From NCBI RefSeq assembly GCF_000003605.2, contig NW_003110974.1, positions 425,482 through 489,481 on the forward strand: a stretch of 64,000 nt of DNA, in the 5' to 3' direction. Below are positions 11,265-22,370 of this stretch, piece after piece (the first letter of the stretch is position 1; each line of letters opens with the position of its first letter). The translations under genes and the position numbers were made by a program. The notes beneath the pieces were generated by a model that was given only the letters and a program-made list of their open reading frames with translations, searched no databases and was not told the origin of the DNA. This DNA is from Saccoglossus kowalevskii (taxonomy: Eukaryota; Hemichordata; Enteropneusta; Harrimaniidae).

Positions 11265-11382
11265 TCTCGTTGCTACGCACACAGCATCAATAGATAATGT
11301 TTGAATGTGTATACATTCATTGGCGTCGAAGGTAGCAATTGATGTAAACGCACATACCAATATATGCCAGACAACATATCGT
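11265..11382 (-). repeat. Inverted repeat, right arm
   Basis: This is the reverse-complement partner of 9601-9720. Similarity fades just after ACATATCG near 11376. Confidence 0.65.
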
Positions 11383-13132
11383 GTGTCATCTTCTTATTTC
11401 AATATCAGGGACGAGGAGTGTAACTTAATTTTAATGTTTTTTTCTACTTTATACCATACGTCTGTCGACAGAGTAGAGTAGAGTACAGCTTGTTATGTCA
11501 ACTGCCTGAAGACTTGCCTACTTGCAACACTGAAGTGATAACAAGAAGACGGTAGCTCATGAGACCTAGTAATCACATAATAACACATTTTAGATCAACT
11601 TCACAGGATCATTGATTAATTATGATAAAGAACGCATGGTCAGGTGGTCGACATATTTTATTATTTGAGTCCAATTTGCTATAGGTTTATATATTTTATA
11701 CTACTAACGTATAAATGTTTTTAAATACTGTATAATACACCAAAAAACTTAACTTATTCAGTTGGAGTTTTTGCGCAAGGTTTGAAAACTATTACGGCTT
11801 ACATATGTTCACTTAAATAATAGTCGAGACCAAACAGAATACTTGTTAGTACACTATCAGTATTTACACGTCACAATAATTAGTATGTCAGTAATTTGTA
11901 ACATTGTGTATTTCTGTTGGTGTATCGGCGTTTGTAGTGTAATATTTCGAAGGTTACATTTATTGAATAAAACAAGTAAATATTAAAAATTCATGCACAC
12001 CTGTCACAGAATCTAAATTAATCTGTGTAGCTATGTAAGAGTTCTATTTCATACAGACTGAATTGACACATTGGCAGTGCGTCAAGCTGTCCTGCTTACA
12101 TCACACAATAGAAAATTGATTACATAGTAATTATTCTTGTTGTATTAAATTAGAATTAAAATAATATATTGGTTTTATTTTTAAGACTGACAACAAAACA
12201 ATGTTAGATATAGTGGTAGTACAGTAATATACCATGTTCATTCTACTGAAAGTAATACATATATACTACAATTATATGTAAATTGGTCACATCTGATTCA
12301 TTATGTTGATTGTTCTAATCCGTTGCAGATGTAGTGTTGAAAATAATAAAATGGCAGCGCAATGTTTATCGTATAAAGGAACGATGATTCATAGATCGGA
12401 AACGATGCACTGAATGCTCTCAGTGTTCAATTGTTTCGTCTATTTCACAAAGAAAATTGATGATTTAAACCTCATTTTTTTCAGTTCACTTTAACGCATA
12501 AAGTGTCAGAAATATAGTTGAAATAAAAAATATTATATTACATATTCAAAAGATATATTTGTTTTGTTTTTATAATGAAATACAATCTTGCAGGTGAAGG
12601 GATAGTTTATAGTATAATTTTCAAATACGATGTCCTATATTATTATATATATATTTGAAAATCATGAGATAGAAAGTTTAGTGTGTTTTTTTAATATTGT
12701 CGTTATAAATTCCAAAAAACAGACTCCAAGGTTTAAGAATGTATATTATGTCGTAGAATAACTAACAGTAAGTGGCTTACTGAAAAGAAAAACTGATAAT
12801 TACGATTTCCTTTGGTCACTGCTGTGTGTGTATTGTATAGTTCCATGTAATCAAAAAGTACGAGTCACATAACACCCGGGTTACGTATATACTTGTTTAG
12901 ATGAGACATTCACGGACCACCATGTCTATACAGTGATGATTTGTTTAACGTTTCCTGCCCACAATTGCATCACAGTCCAGATAAGTTGAACAGTGCTACG
13001 TAATGCGGTTCACAAACATCAACACCTACGGCGTGACATTACCTAACTTGAGTTTACAAATTCACATCCTCGGCACATTGCACGTCCACATCTAGACTAT
13101 TTATGTCAATCATACGACATATAGTACGTAAC
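11383..13132. other. AT-rich DNA, no gene seen
   Basis: No repeats, splice-bordered frames or RNA genes that I can support. Confidence 0.4.
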
Positions 13133-13408
13133 TTATATCCCAGACATCAAGATCGTGCTACCACCCACATGACACAGATGACTGACAAAACATGTTTTTA
13201 TATCGAGTTCAGAAAGATATAATTCACTTGTAGGCTTTCCGTTTGTTTCAGATGAAAATGGCTGAGAATTGTTTCGAATTTCCTGTGCGTGACGTTTATA
13301 TAACACGCTACTCATGGTTAGTTTCCATAACAGCCATTCATAAACACCAATAACTGAGCCGGAAATTGCTGACTTTACATTATATTCAAACAAATATTTC
13401 ATATTCAA
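13133..13408 (-). CDS. Candidate exon or gene fragment, unknown product
   Basis: The frame is open for 91 codons on the minus strand and ends with a stop at 13133. The upper end is not an ATG; the first codon in the open stretch is TTG, and the first ATG is two codons in. Composition is more balanced than the surroundings. A plausible splice acceptor, TTTCCGGCTCAG on the minus strand, lies at about 13355-13366, just before a segment reading YEWLLWKLTMSSVLYKRH. If used, the exon would encode a hydrophilic C-terminal tail. No family was recognised, and it could be a chance frame. Confidence 0.2.
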   Translation of the reverse strand: MNMKYLFEYNVKSAISGSVIGVYEWLLWKLTMSSVLYKRHAQEIRNNSQPFSSETNGKPTSELYLSELDIKTCFVSHLCHVGGSTILMSGI

Positions 13409-13994
13409 AATTGTAATAACATAACTGCCCTCAAAACTTTCATTGAACTATTGAATTGTACTCGATATTACAAAATTCATATTTATGAATATTATTTTTC
13501 CCTGTCATGAGCATATTTTAATAAACTTAAAGTGTTTTGAAATCAACTTACAATAATGACAGTGGTTGCAATGGGTTATGCTACATCTCAATGAGTTTAT
13601 ACAACACCCTAACAATGTGCTACTATAGTAACTAAATATAAATACTCTGATGGCTAAACTACGTGAATGTATTATATGTCAAATATAGTCATATATATAT
13701 TTTATATATTGACTGTAGTCACCTTCAATTTTTATAGGAATATTACAAATTACAATGTTATAGTAAAATGTAGCTCATGTGTGCAATTTAGATATTTATG
13801 TGACGTCAGTCGAATTAAGCATGCATGCAGAAGATATACGTATATGTTTCTATATGTATGTTATTTGAATTATCACGTGATTTTATTGAATTGGGCTAAA
13901 CATGTATCATAGATAATGAATAATTCTTTTGAACTGGAAATACTTCAGGTTGCAGTTATCCTTGGATACAATAGAATATAGCCATCAACTGCAT

Positions 13995-14228
13995 CTAGTT
14001 GTCCAGATCGACAAAAGCAATGTCTGTATAATATAATGCATCACTGGCTGATGTTATAATGAGAAATTCTTTCTTTAGTGTTGAGGCTGCGATGCTTGAC
14101 AGAGATGGGAAATCGGGACATATTGTCGAGCACAATGAACGGTCCACACAGCTGGTGACAGTGCGAGCAAGTACTAGCTTGCCACGCCAGTTATTTTCTT
14201 TTCTATTTGGTATGTTTTCGTGTGACAC
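13995..14228 (-). CDS. Candidate exon or gene fragment, unknown product
   Basis: The 77-codon frame on the minus strand has coding-like composition between AT-rich flanks. It ends LDN followed by a stop, and the apparent first codon is GTG, so a true start, if any, lies in another exon. The product has a basic stretch (NRKENNWRGK), then a Ser/Cys-rich middle and an acidic end. No domain was recognised. The candidate at 13133-13408 is on the same strand about 0.6 kb downstream; whether they share a transcript cannot be told. Confidence 0.2.
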   Translation of the reverse strand: MSHENIPNRKENNWRGKLVLARTVTSCVDRSLCSTICPDFPSLSSIAASTLKKEFLIITSASDALYYTDIAFVDLDN

Positions 14229-17001
14229 ATGAATAAATATCTGCTGTTATCCCATAATATAAATTATATAATTATGTAACAATTGCGTTCCTATCTAATG
14301 TACTAGCAGTACTAGCTTGACACATGGAAACGTTGAAAACTACGTTATTGGATTCAGGCGGACGGACGTTCTAACAGCTTTAATGATTTCCAATGAGGGG
14401 AATGTAATGCAGTATTTAAGCGAATCTGTTAGTTATTTATAGACAGTTGTTACACCCTAAAGCAGAGTGAGTTGATTCATCACGTCATAAATGTAAAACG
14501 TGACAACTTAAGTGCGATCTATCACCAAGTGCTTGGGGCAAACAATTACTATTTAATCTTTAACCAGGATATGTATTTTGTTTCATTCTTATTCTAATGA
14601 TGGACAGAAAAACAAACTAAATCCTTGAGGCTATCGAAAATCACTTAACAGAAATAGTCATCAAGTGACTTGTCATTTGTGTAGAACGTATACTATTTCA
14701 GCGAGAATTGCAGCGAATTAGTAGACAGTTTACAGTGGTTAGATAGCCATATTATGTTATCTCATGAAACGAGCGCACATAATACACGATCACATGGAAA
14801 ACACACTCACCATAATGTTTGTGAACACCAATCTTCTAAACCATGTTACGACATTTGTAACGCAATGTAATCGCATGTTATTTTAGGACATATTTTAAAT
14901 CCTACGCATATTTATCGAGAAATCTGATAGCTGAATGTTTCGAAAAGGTCCTTGAGGTCAATTTCATTAGTTGATAAATCGTAACATTAGTTGTGGTTCA
15001 GTAGAGAAACGTAATATACGACACGTGTGTAGTTAATAGCTACGTACGAATGTGGTTCTAAAGTTATATATTTACAATGCCGCATTACTATTTTTGATTT
15101 GAAAATTTCTAATTTTATTTCACATTTAACACGTAGTTTTTGTTATATGTATATAAAGTTGTGCAATTATTCCATGTCATTGCGAATCAGAAAACGCGAG
15201 TATATATCAAAGCGAGTTTCAAGACGTGATCCTGCATACACATCTGTCGTGTAATAACTTTATATATTCCCAATATCCTTGACAGCTACATAATTGATAA
15301 ATATATAAGTTTAAGACATTAATTATATGGTTCAACTCATTCGCAACTGAAGGTGTGGAATACAAGATTGTTTCTCTTAATTTATATGCGAGGGGATCTA
15401 TTTCAAGCTGACGTGCGCCGACTATTCATATCAATGCATTACCTTGACAACGATTCAACGATCGTGTTTAAATGTCATAGAAACATATTACTGATGAAAT
15501 TATATATCACATATGCTTGGATCCGTATTTGCTAGGTTTCAGTAGGAATCATGGTAAATTAATTAGTTTAAAATCGGATGAAACAAGCTGCTTTAGACTT
15601 TCTATATACCGTTAGTTTCAGTGGGGCATGTCGTATACGTATAACAAGCTGTTATAAGATATATTTTGTGCTGCCATGTGTAATGTATGTAAGCGTCAAA
15701 GGTGGGAACTGTATTTATATACACATTGAATGTGAACGCAAGATGGTTTAGACAATCGTAAATCGTACATCTAGCACGAAGTCGATGTCATAATATTGTC
15801 CAAGTAATATATACGTTGTTCGCGTTATATATCGCCAAATACAACATATTACCTTACAAATATTGTGCGGTTTCTTTTATCGAACAATAAATTATAACGC
15901 CAATTCGCCATATCGTCAAGTATGGGAAATATTGTGACTCGTCTGAAGTATTTATGTTTCGTCACTGCGCACGTTGAAAATCTTAATGTATGTTGTTGCT
16001 TGTTCACGGTCACCTGAGCACAAGTAATCAAACGTAAAATACACGATATAGTTTGCAAACGTTGAATATTGAACAGCGCAAGCTAGGACATAACATTTAA
16101 GGCGTAATATTCAATTGTATATGCTCGTCCGCCTAGACATTCTACTAATCGCACGTGTGTAACTAAATTACAGAGACACAGATTTTTCGTTTTGAAACCA
16201 ATTTAACACTAAATTGTAACTAAATTAAGTAAAACTGTCATAAGCAAATTCAGTGTATATTTGTCGCGCATAGTACGTTTCGAGTGCAGTACTCTTTAAT
16301 TAGTTTTACTCGTGATTTTGTTATTCTGATGCTTTGATTTACAACTCATCAAAATATTGTAATTATCCTTGAATATGACACGTATCACGGAGATTGTCGT
16401 GAAATGACCTCTAACGTGTTGACAATGAATACAAATAGGATTATATAAATGGTTGCACAGACAATGTCTGACCCCATCATAAAATGACCTCTGTATATAG
16501 AAATATAGATAAGTATACACAAACACATATCATGTCAATCATTGTGCTTGAATATAATGCCATAGCAACAAAACATGCCATAGAGTCCAATATATCGTGG
16601 AGTAATTTGGAAAATTAGCGACCGAAAAGCGATCTTTGTCTGTGATGGAAACATGTTTTTTTACACTGATAGAATGGAATGTAGGACCGAACATTTGACT
16701 TCTGTACACGCAATTGATGCTCTAACTTCACAACATCATACTTCTAAGTTGGACAACGACGATGTATCCTGATGATTGTGATAAAACGAGGAACTTGACA
16801 ATTGTTGGTATGATGACATATCGTTTATCTCACGCTTACAAGATATAATGTAGCGTATGCAATGATAAAACGATGTTTATGTTGTGGGCAAAACAAATTA
16901 TAATTATATGCGTTGATCAATGTTGATATCATGGAATATATTGTTTACGATCTACCACATGCACAGTTTTTTGGTCAGATCCATTATACGCTTTCCAGCC
17001 A
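14229..17001. other. AT-rich DNA with one weak repeat copy
   Basis: No gene was seen. Around 15685-15745 a stretch (GCGTCAAAGGTGGGAACTG, then TGAACGCAA) resembles the inverted repeat family at 9601-9720 with an insertion of about 20 bp. Confidence 0.4.
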
Positions 17002-17283
17002 ATGAATTTTTCCCGTAATGTGGACAGCGTACGTGAGATGTTATTAATCGGCGCTAATATGAGTAAAGTAGTGACCCCTATCAAATCTGATGCAAACGGA
17101 TCAGTTATAACAAATAATATTCATCATTGGAAAGGAAGAGTGATCTATTCGAATCAGTTCTTTGTGAATAGGCAGTGGAGTAAACATCTAATGACATTTC
17201 TGGTTCACTTTACTGAACCTAACATCGAACAACGTTACTTTACACTCTGTGGTAACCATACGCCAAGTTCATATATAAATTAA
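17002..17283 (+). CDS. Candidate ORF, 93 codons, unknown product
   Basis: This frame has a real ATG at 17002 and a TAA stop at 17281-17283. The product is soluble-looking, with one potential N-glycosylation site near the start (NFS) and others (NMS, NGS, NHT), but no signal peptide and no domain I recognise. Composition is somewhat less AT-rich than the flanks. It may be chance. Confidence 0.15.
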   Translation: MNFSRNVDSVREMLLIGANMSKVVTPIKSDANGSVITNNIHHWKGRVIYSNQFFVNRQWSKHLMTFLVHFTEPNIEQRYFTLCGNHTPSSYIN

Positions 17284-18203
17284 ACATTATGATATGATGA
17301 ATATTGAGACATGCTCGTCAACATGTACAACTTATTAACAATCTGTAATTTATTCCCCTCCAGTGGGCGCATGAAGCTTACAGGCAAATGATTTATGAAT
17401 GACGCACTTCTGTTATTGAAATAGCTTGGCCTTTGACATTTTCGTCTTTCAATTTTGGCAAAGTGCAATTAATTTAACCTGATTTAGAACATTACAGGTT
17501 GTGATACAAAACAACTCATTCACGTTTCATTTGTAGTGTAATCGACGAACGGCCTCATTATTCACTATGGTTAGTCATTGTCACGTTTTGCTTTACTAAA
17601 TAATTTATTACGTTCATAGATTCGACTGATGTATTTCTTTTAGTGTATGCATATCAATCATACACAAAGGCCAATAGGCGCATAAAAATATATAATAATC
17701 ATATAACTACACAGAATATTATTCAGTCGATACATCACATTTGAGGGCAACTATGATTAACTATAAGTAGTGTCCATTTTATCATGTCGTCGTTATGTGT
17801 ATGTTTGTTCGTAAATTTAGTATGATTTTTGTTCATAATAAACATGATAGTCCATGGGTCATTTTAGCGAGCACAGTTAACATGTCAAATTGGCTACGGT
17901 TCATAATGTTGAGTGTTATAACTAGGCTTTTTCGTAAAACGAGATATTCAATGTGCACAATACAAAATAACATCCCATTGTATCGAACTCGATGGGCAGA
18001 GTCCGTAAAATCAAATTGAAAGTATAAATGTCCAAAACTAAACAAAATATTAATCATTCAGCGCATATCTATAGCGTTATACATGAATAAACATGAACCA
18101 GCGTGGACTGTATTTCGGAGTTACCAGTTCACCAGTTCATCTAATAATATGATTCACTGGTGAAGTGAATTCTCTCATTTTACGTATTCTTTTATTGTGG
18201 GAT

Positions 18204-18207
<4 letters not shown>
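17284..18207. other. AT-rich DNA with one CTCF-like word
   Basis: No gene was seen. CCTCCAGTGGGCGC at 17357-17370 resembles a CTCF-type core. Confidence 0.35.

Positions 18208-18263
<56 letters not shown>
18208..18263 (+). repeat. (TA)n microsatellite, 56 bp
   Basis: An uninterrupted TA dinucleotide run. Confidence 0.97.
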
Positions 18264-18266
<3 letters not shown>

Positions 18267-19597
18267 TGTGAATATAACATAGTATTTATAAACAACTCTT
18301 ATATCCGCGTGTTTCTTATGTTTTAGCTGTGGTGATATTCTTTTTACCCCGGTGTTAATGTTTGAATCCTGAATCCATAATATATCCTCCATTCCCGTAA
18401 CGTTGTCAGTGTGGGATGAAGCGCATGTGAATATTGTGAATAATTTTCGATTTCACATTTCTTTGACTTATTTCTGCCAGGGAGCCAACGCTAAGCGAGA
18501 TTACGTATTGAATAACCTTCCATGGTAACAATCTGTGGCGATCTTGGATATTATACGAATGTGCATATTCAATTTTGTTGGTAAAATTATTAAACATATT
18601 AATACTTATTCACACATAACTAACGACTAAAAAAGGTTTGGCTAGTTTACGATCCATTTTGATTAGTAATATGGCGCATCAAATCGTATAATGTTTGACA
18701 GTAATCCCCGGATCAAATATTACTATATTCTACATTAATAAAGAGTGCATGATCTGAAGTACACACAATGTGTTCACCGCGGCTTCCACGGAACTCTACT
18801 CTGTACATTACCTCTTTGGGCTCGTAAAGACTCAATAGAACACACGATAATCGCAGATGATACCGGAGATAACATTATTGATACTTTGCGTATATACGCT
18901 ATATGCCTTACTAGTAATACTAGCATTATCAGCAAATTACGTCTAATTATCACATGACCATGGTGTATATTAATTTCTAGATGTGACGTCGCCAAAGAAA
19001 GGTAATGTTTCCGTTAAAATACCATTGACGACCGTACCTGACAGACAGGCTTAGACGTCATGTCTAATTAGCATATTAGTCGTGAAAGTATCCCCGTAAA
19101 AATGTGTCACTCTTTTTGACACTCGGGATTGCTCGTGTGATTAAATATTTTCGACATTAATTCCTTATATCTCTTACTCGTAAAAATGGTCGATACTCGC
19201 TTTCACGACAACTCCATAGTATCACTCTGCGGTTATCGCATTTACGAATCAGTCATTAAAAGTAATTCCCAACCGCACACAGGGTTATAATTATCACGGT
19301 GAGTTTATACTTAGTGGTTTCCCCCGTGTATTGTTTCAACAACCAGAGCAACATTTAACTGACAGCCAATCAGCTGCCATTAGTTGACGCAATGCTATAC
19401 AGTTGTTATAGGCGACGATATGGAGCGCACAGTTTAATTAACGTCGCAGCAATCAATTACAACGAATTCAACAAGTCGGGGATAAGCTAACTCTCTCGTT
19501 TTAGTGTATTATCAATTTCCGTTTCCTCAAATTATTTCCATAATTACTCAAAGGCTCAAAGGTTGACACAATTATAATTAAATTTAAGGACACGAAC
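18264..19597. other. Intergenic DNA, no gene seen
   Basis: Overlapping opposite-strand frames at 18745-18995 have no recognisable domain. Nothing else stands out. Confidence 0.35.
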
Positions 19598-19728
19598 CTT
19601 GACACCGACAGATCACTGACATTTAGATCTTCGCAGTAGGGAATGCGCATGTTGGTCGTGCCATACATTGTCAGTTTCACGGTCTCCGCATACATGTAGC
19701 CGGCTGTTTGCATTTCAGGAAGAATTGG
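19598..19728 (-). CDS. Candidate internal exon (131 nt), unknown protein
   Basis: On the minus strand a pyrimidine-leaning tract ending TTTTAACACAG (AG at 19730-19729) is followed by 43 codons and two bases of open frame, then a GT donor (GTTCGT) after TCAAG. The exon is clearly less AT-rich than both flanks, and the product, beginning PILPEMQTAGYMY and containing TVKLTMYGTTNMRIPYC, has a coding-like mix of residues. The entry phase is 0 and the exit phase 2. The frame stays open on both sides for 114 codons in all, but the outer parts are AT-rich and look intronic. It lies about 1.4 kb downstream of the GPCR stop on the same strand. I do not recognise the protein family. Confidence 0.45.
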
Positions 19729-21158
19729 CTGTGTTAAAATCAATAATAATTGTCTTTTAGCGTGTTCTGTATGTTTTGTGTTGATATATTGTTTAACCTT
19801 TCTATTCATCGCGAATGAGAATAGGTGCCGTATGGTAATATTCACGCCTATTTAAATGATATCGTACATTTTTCAAACAATGCAGTATCACGGCTATTTT
19901 ACAAACACAGATTATGCCTACAGAAGACAACTTGTTACATTTTTTTTTCTCACAAAAGAAGCACGGCTTATATATTCAAAAATAAGCTTGTTATTCTCCG
20001 GATGAAAATTGAAACTGGCTTTCGCGCTGTCACAATTTTTTTAAAAAATCGACAGGATATAACTTAATTTTAAAGGCACCATTGACATTTATTATATTCG
20101 TTTAATACAGATATTTAAATCAGATACAGCTATATAATATATGCATTGCTATAAAGCCATGCCAATATTTATTTTTGAACACTATGATGCAAATCGTCAC
20201 ATTGTCCAGTGAGATGTGTTGCAGCTTTGCATTTACACATGTTAAGTATATAACATCTATTATACAAGTTTTACAACATCAATAGTTCGTACTCTATAAC
20301 AATAGTTCGTACTCTATAATAACATACATACAAGGATTTTAAAATAGCTATTAAAAAAAGTATGTCGATTTGGAACATGTATATTATTACAGTCGCAACG
20401 TATTGTTGAATGTTCAAGGATAATCAATTCTGTTAACCCTCGGTAGTCGATATATCATGACATCCTACAACACCAACCGATCATAAAAGTACTTGAAATA
20501 TAACAATATATTACAAATGTATGCTAATGTAATAACAAATAGTGGGTCGATTGAATACAATGTGTTCAATGTGATACTCTTGTGCGATTTGATTCAATTG
20601 TTAAAACATACCCATAAATAAGATAAAATATACCAATATGTTGGCTCGTGTGTGCCTTAAACTTTATTGTCACAATTTCGCACGGCTAAAACTTTAACAA
20701 TTGATAACTATTTTTATTGAAAAATTTCTAAGTAGTAAAATTGAGACGAGTTGCGATTGTCACACGTTTCGGTAAATAAGTAACCAGGTGTTATAATATA
20801 CCGCCAGTAAATCGGAATTGATGTCACCTCCATCTAAATATAAATAAGTCAAAATTAAACACTCACTCATTTACTCATTCAATTGCAAAATATTAGTGTT
20901 TGCAAGAAATATTATATATACGTTCTTTTATCCATCTGACTGGACAAAAACTGTCAAACTGACCACAGTTGTTCACCACCGGGAACTGTTTTCACACGAT
21001 TGAGCACGAAATCACATTATGTATAATTTGACCTTGTTCTTGTCAATGAACCATGCGTACATTTTAAATTAATAATTCATCGGAACGCATTCACGGTCAA
21101 ACGGTACTGTATATATCGGGCATTTCAAATGTACATTTCAAAAATGTACATTTCAAAT
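19729..21158. other. GPCR downstream region
   Basis: Two AATAAA signals on the minus strand (plus-strand TTTATT at 20713-20718 and 20663-20668) lie about 440-495 nt beyond the GPCR stop and could end its transcript. A perfect 20-bp tandem duplication, apart from the last base, is at 20281-20320 (AATAGTTCGTACTCTATAA...). Confidence 0.4.
20281..20320 (+). repeat. 20-bp tandem duplication
   Basis: Two adjacent 20-bp copies, 20281-20300 and 20301-20320, differ only at the final base. Confidence 0.85.
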
Positions 21159-22208
21159 CTATAACTCGGTATCAATATTAGTTGTCACACTATTGCCGCA
21201 TGCGTACCCTGTCGAGTATCGAATTGTGGCACGTTTATTTGTCTCCTTCCGACAAAAGAAGGCAATTAGGAATGCTCGTCTACATCGCGCGCTTGTGATT
21301 GTGTAGATTAGTGGATTAACTGAAGAGTTTATCAGCAGAAGCACTTTGGAAATGGCGTAAACGCAGACTGTGAATTTACCGCCGTACGGTTGTGCGGTTC
21401 CAGACAAGCGCCAGAAGAAGAGATTCACGTACTTATAGCAAGATGGTAACATACATACAAAAAATATGACTGATATAGCCATACAGGTAATTAGCACCTG
21501 CTTCTCGTCAGATTTTCTGGACTGCTTGCGGTCGTTGCGCATTGCACGAATTGACTTTCTGAAGGTTTTAACGGTCAAAGCGTACATCGTGGCAACGGTT
21601 ACGGAAGATGCGAAGAACATGAGGCTATACATGCTGTACATTGCGTATTCTGTCTGGAGTTGTTGTTCGGGATCGCTCAACATAGTGCAGCTCAGCAACC
21701 TCGGTGTAGCACAAACAAAAGCAAGAATCCAAGTGAGGGCAATAAGAGTTACCACACGTCCTTGGGTGTTGAACAACCTGGCCTTCAGCGGATTACAAAT
21801 ACCGAGGTATCTCTCTATGCTCACAATTGTAACCATCCAGAGCGAAACATACAGAAGCGTTGTTTGTATTAAGTTTACTGCACAGTTCAATTCCGCCGAC
21901 AGTTTGTTTTTTCCAAGAACAATCACGAAAACCAGGATTACCGTGAAAAGCAACGACATATCAGACACGGCTAGGTTGACTAAATATCCATTAGTCAGAG
22001 TTCTCATGTAACGAACTCGGCAAAAAACAAACACAAACGCAGCATTCAAGAGTAAGCCAATTGAGGAAATGATCACCGCTCCTATGAAATATGATGTTCC
22101 GGCTACGCCACAGTAAAAAAACGGCGATTTTGAGTCAGTTCCTTGCACATCGTTTGTCATATTTTGGGAATAGTTTGTGAAATTCATGTCTGTGTTGGCG
22201 TAAATCAT
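21159..22208 (-). CDS. Class A (rhodopsin-family) G-protein-coupled receptor, peptide-receptor type
   Basis: The product is a 349-residue seven-transmembrane receptor, counted from the first in-frame ATG at 22208-22206 (A at -3). Three N-glycosylation sites (N9, N12, N16) precede TM1 at about 41-63, which contains N1.50 (N55). TM2 has LAVSD with D2.50 (D83). C109 and C174 form the usual extracellular disulfide pair. TM3 ends ERY (132-134), TM4 has W160, TM6 has CMLP (252-255) and TM7 has NPLIY (298-302). C319 after helix 8 is a likely palmitoylation site. The RTLTNGYLVNLAVSD block and the ERYLGICNPLKAR loop resemble TRH, neuromedin U and ghrelin-type neuropeptide receptors, so it probably senses a peptide at the plasma membrane; the ligand is not known. 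Ser replaces the usual Pro at 5.50 and Met the toggle Trp at 6.48. The frame stays open upstream to a stop at 22370-22368 without any ATG. A strong acceptor (CCATTTCTGCAG, exon from 22324) there could mean a 5' exon adds residues. Confidence 0.9.
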   Translation of the reverse strand: MIYANTDMNFTNYSQNMTNDVQGTDSKSPFFYCGVAGTSYFIGAVIISSIGLLLNAAFVFVFCRVRYMRTLTNGYLVNLAVSDMSLLFTVILVFVIVLGKNKLSAELNCAVNLIQTTLLYVSLWMVTIVSIERYLGICNPLKARLFNTQGRVVTLIALTWILAFVCATPRLLSCTMLSDPEQQLQTEYAMYSMYSLMFFASSVTVATMYALTVKTFRKSIRAMRNDRKQSRKSDEKQVLITCMAISVIFFVCMLPSCYKYVNLFFWRLSGTAQPYGGKFTVCVYAISKVLLLINSSVNPLIYTITSARCRRAFLIAFFCRKETNKRATIRYSTGYACGNSVTTNIDTEL

Positions 22209-22324
22209 CCTATAATGTCCAGTGAGATTCGATCTGTAATGGTAAAATTGTGGACTGTTAGAATTGGCTATACATCCACACCCGATGAATTGTGCAATGC
22301 GTAGAATATGCAGAGCCAATAATA

Positions 22325-22336
22325 CTGCAGAAATGG
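22325..22336 (-). promoter_or_regulatory. Possible splice acceptor upstream of the GPCR frame
   Basis: The minus strand reads CCATTTCTGCAG, ending at 22325. The receptor frame is open from here into the coding sequence, and the 38 extra codons include a hydrophobic run. If used, the receptor has an upstream coding exon not seen here. If not, this is 5' UTR. Confidence 0.35.
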
Positions 22337-22370
22337 TACATATAAACTTGCAAGAAACACGTCGTATCTA

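Noticed and set aside
18192-18392. Ile-Tyr repeat frame
   Set aside because: Translation of the TA microsatellite.
21466-22011. 181-codon plus-strand ORF
   Set aside because: It lies antisense to the GPCR and is a shadow of its codons; it has no domain of its own.
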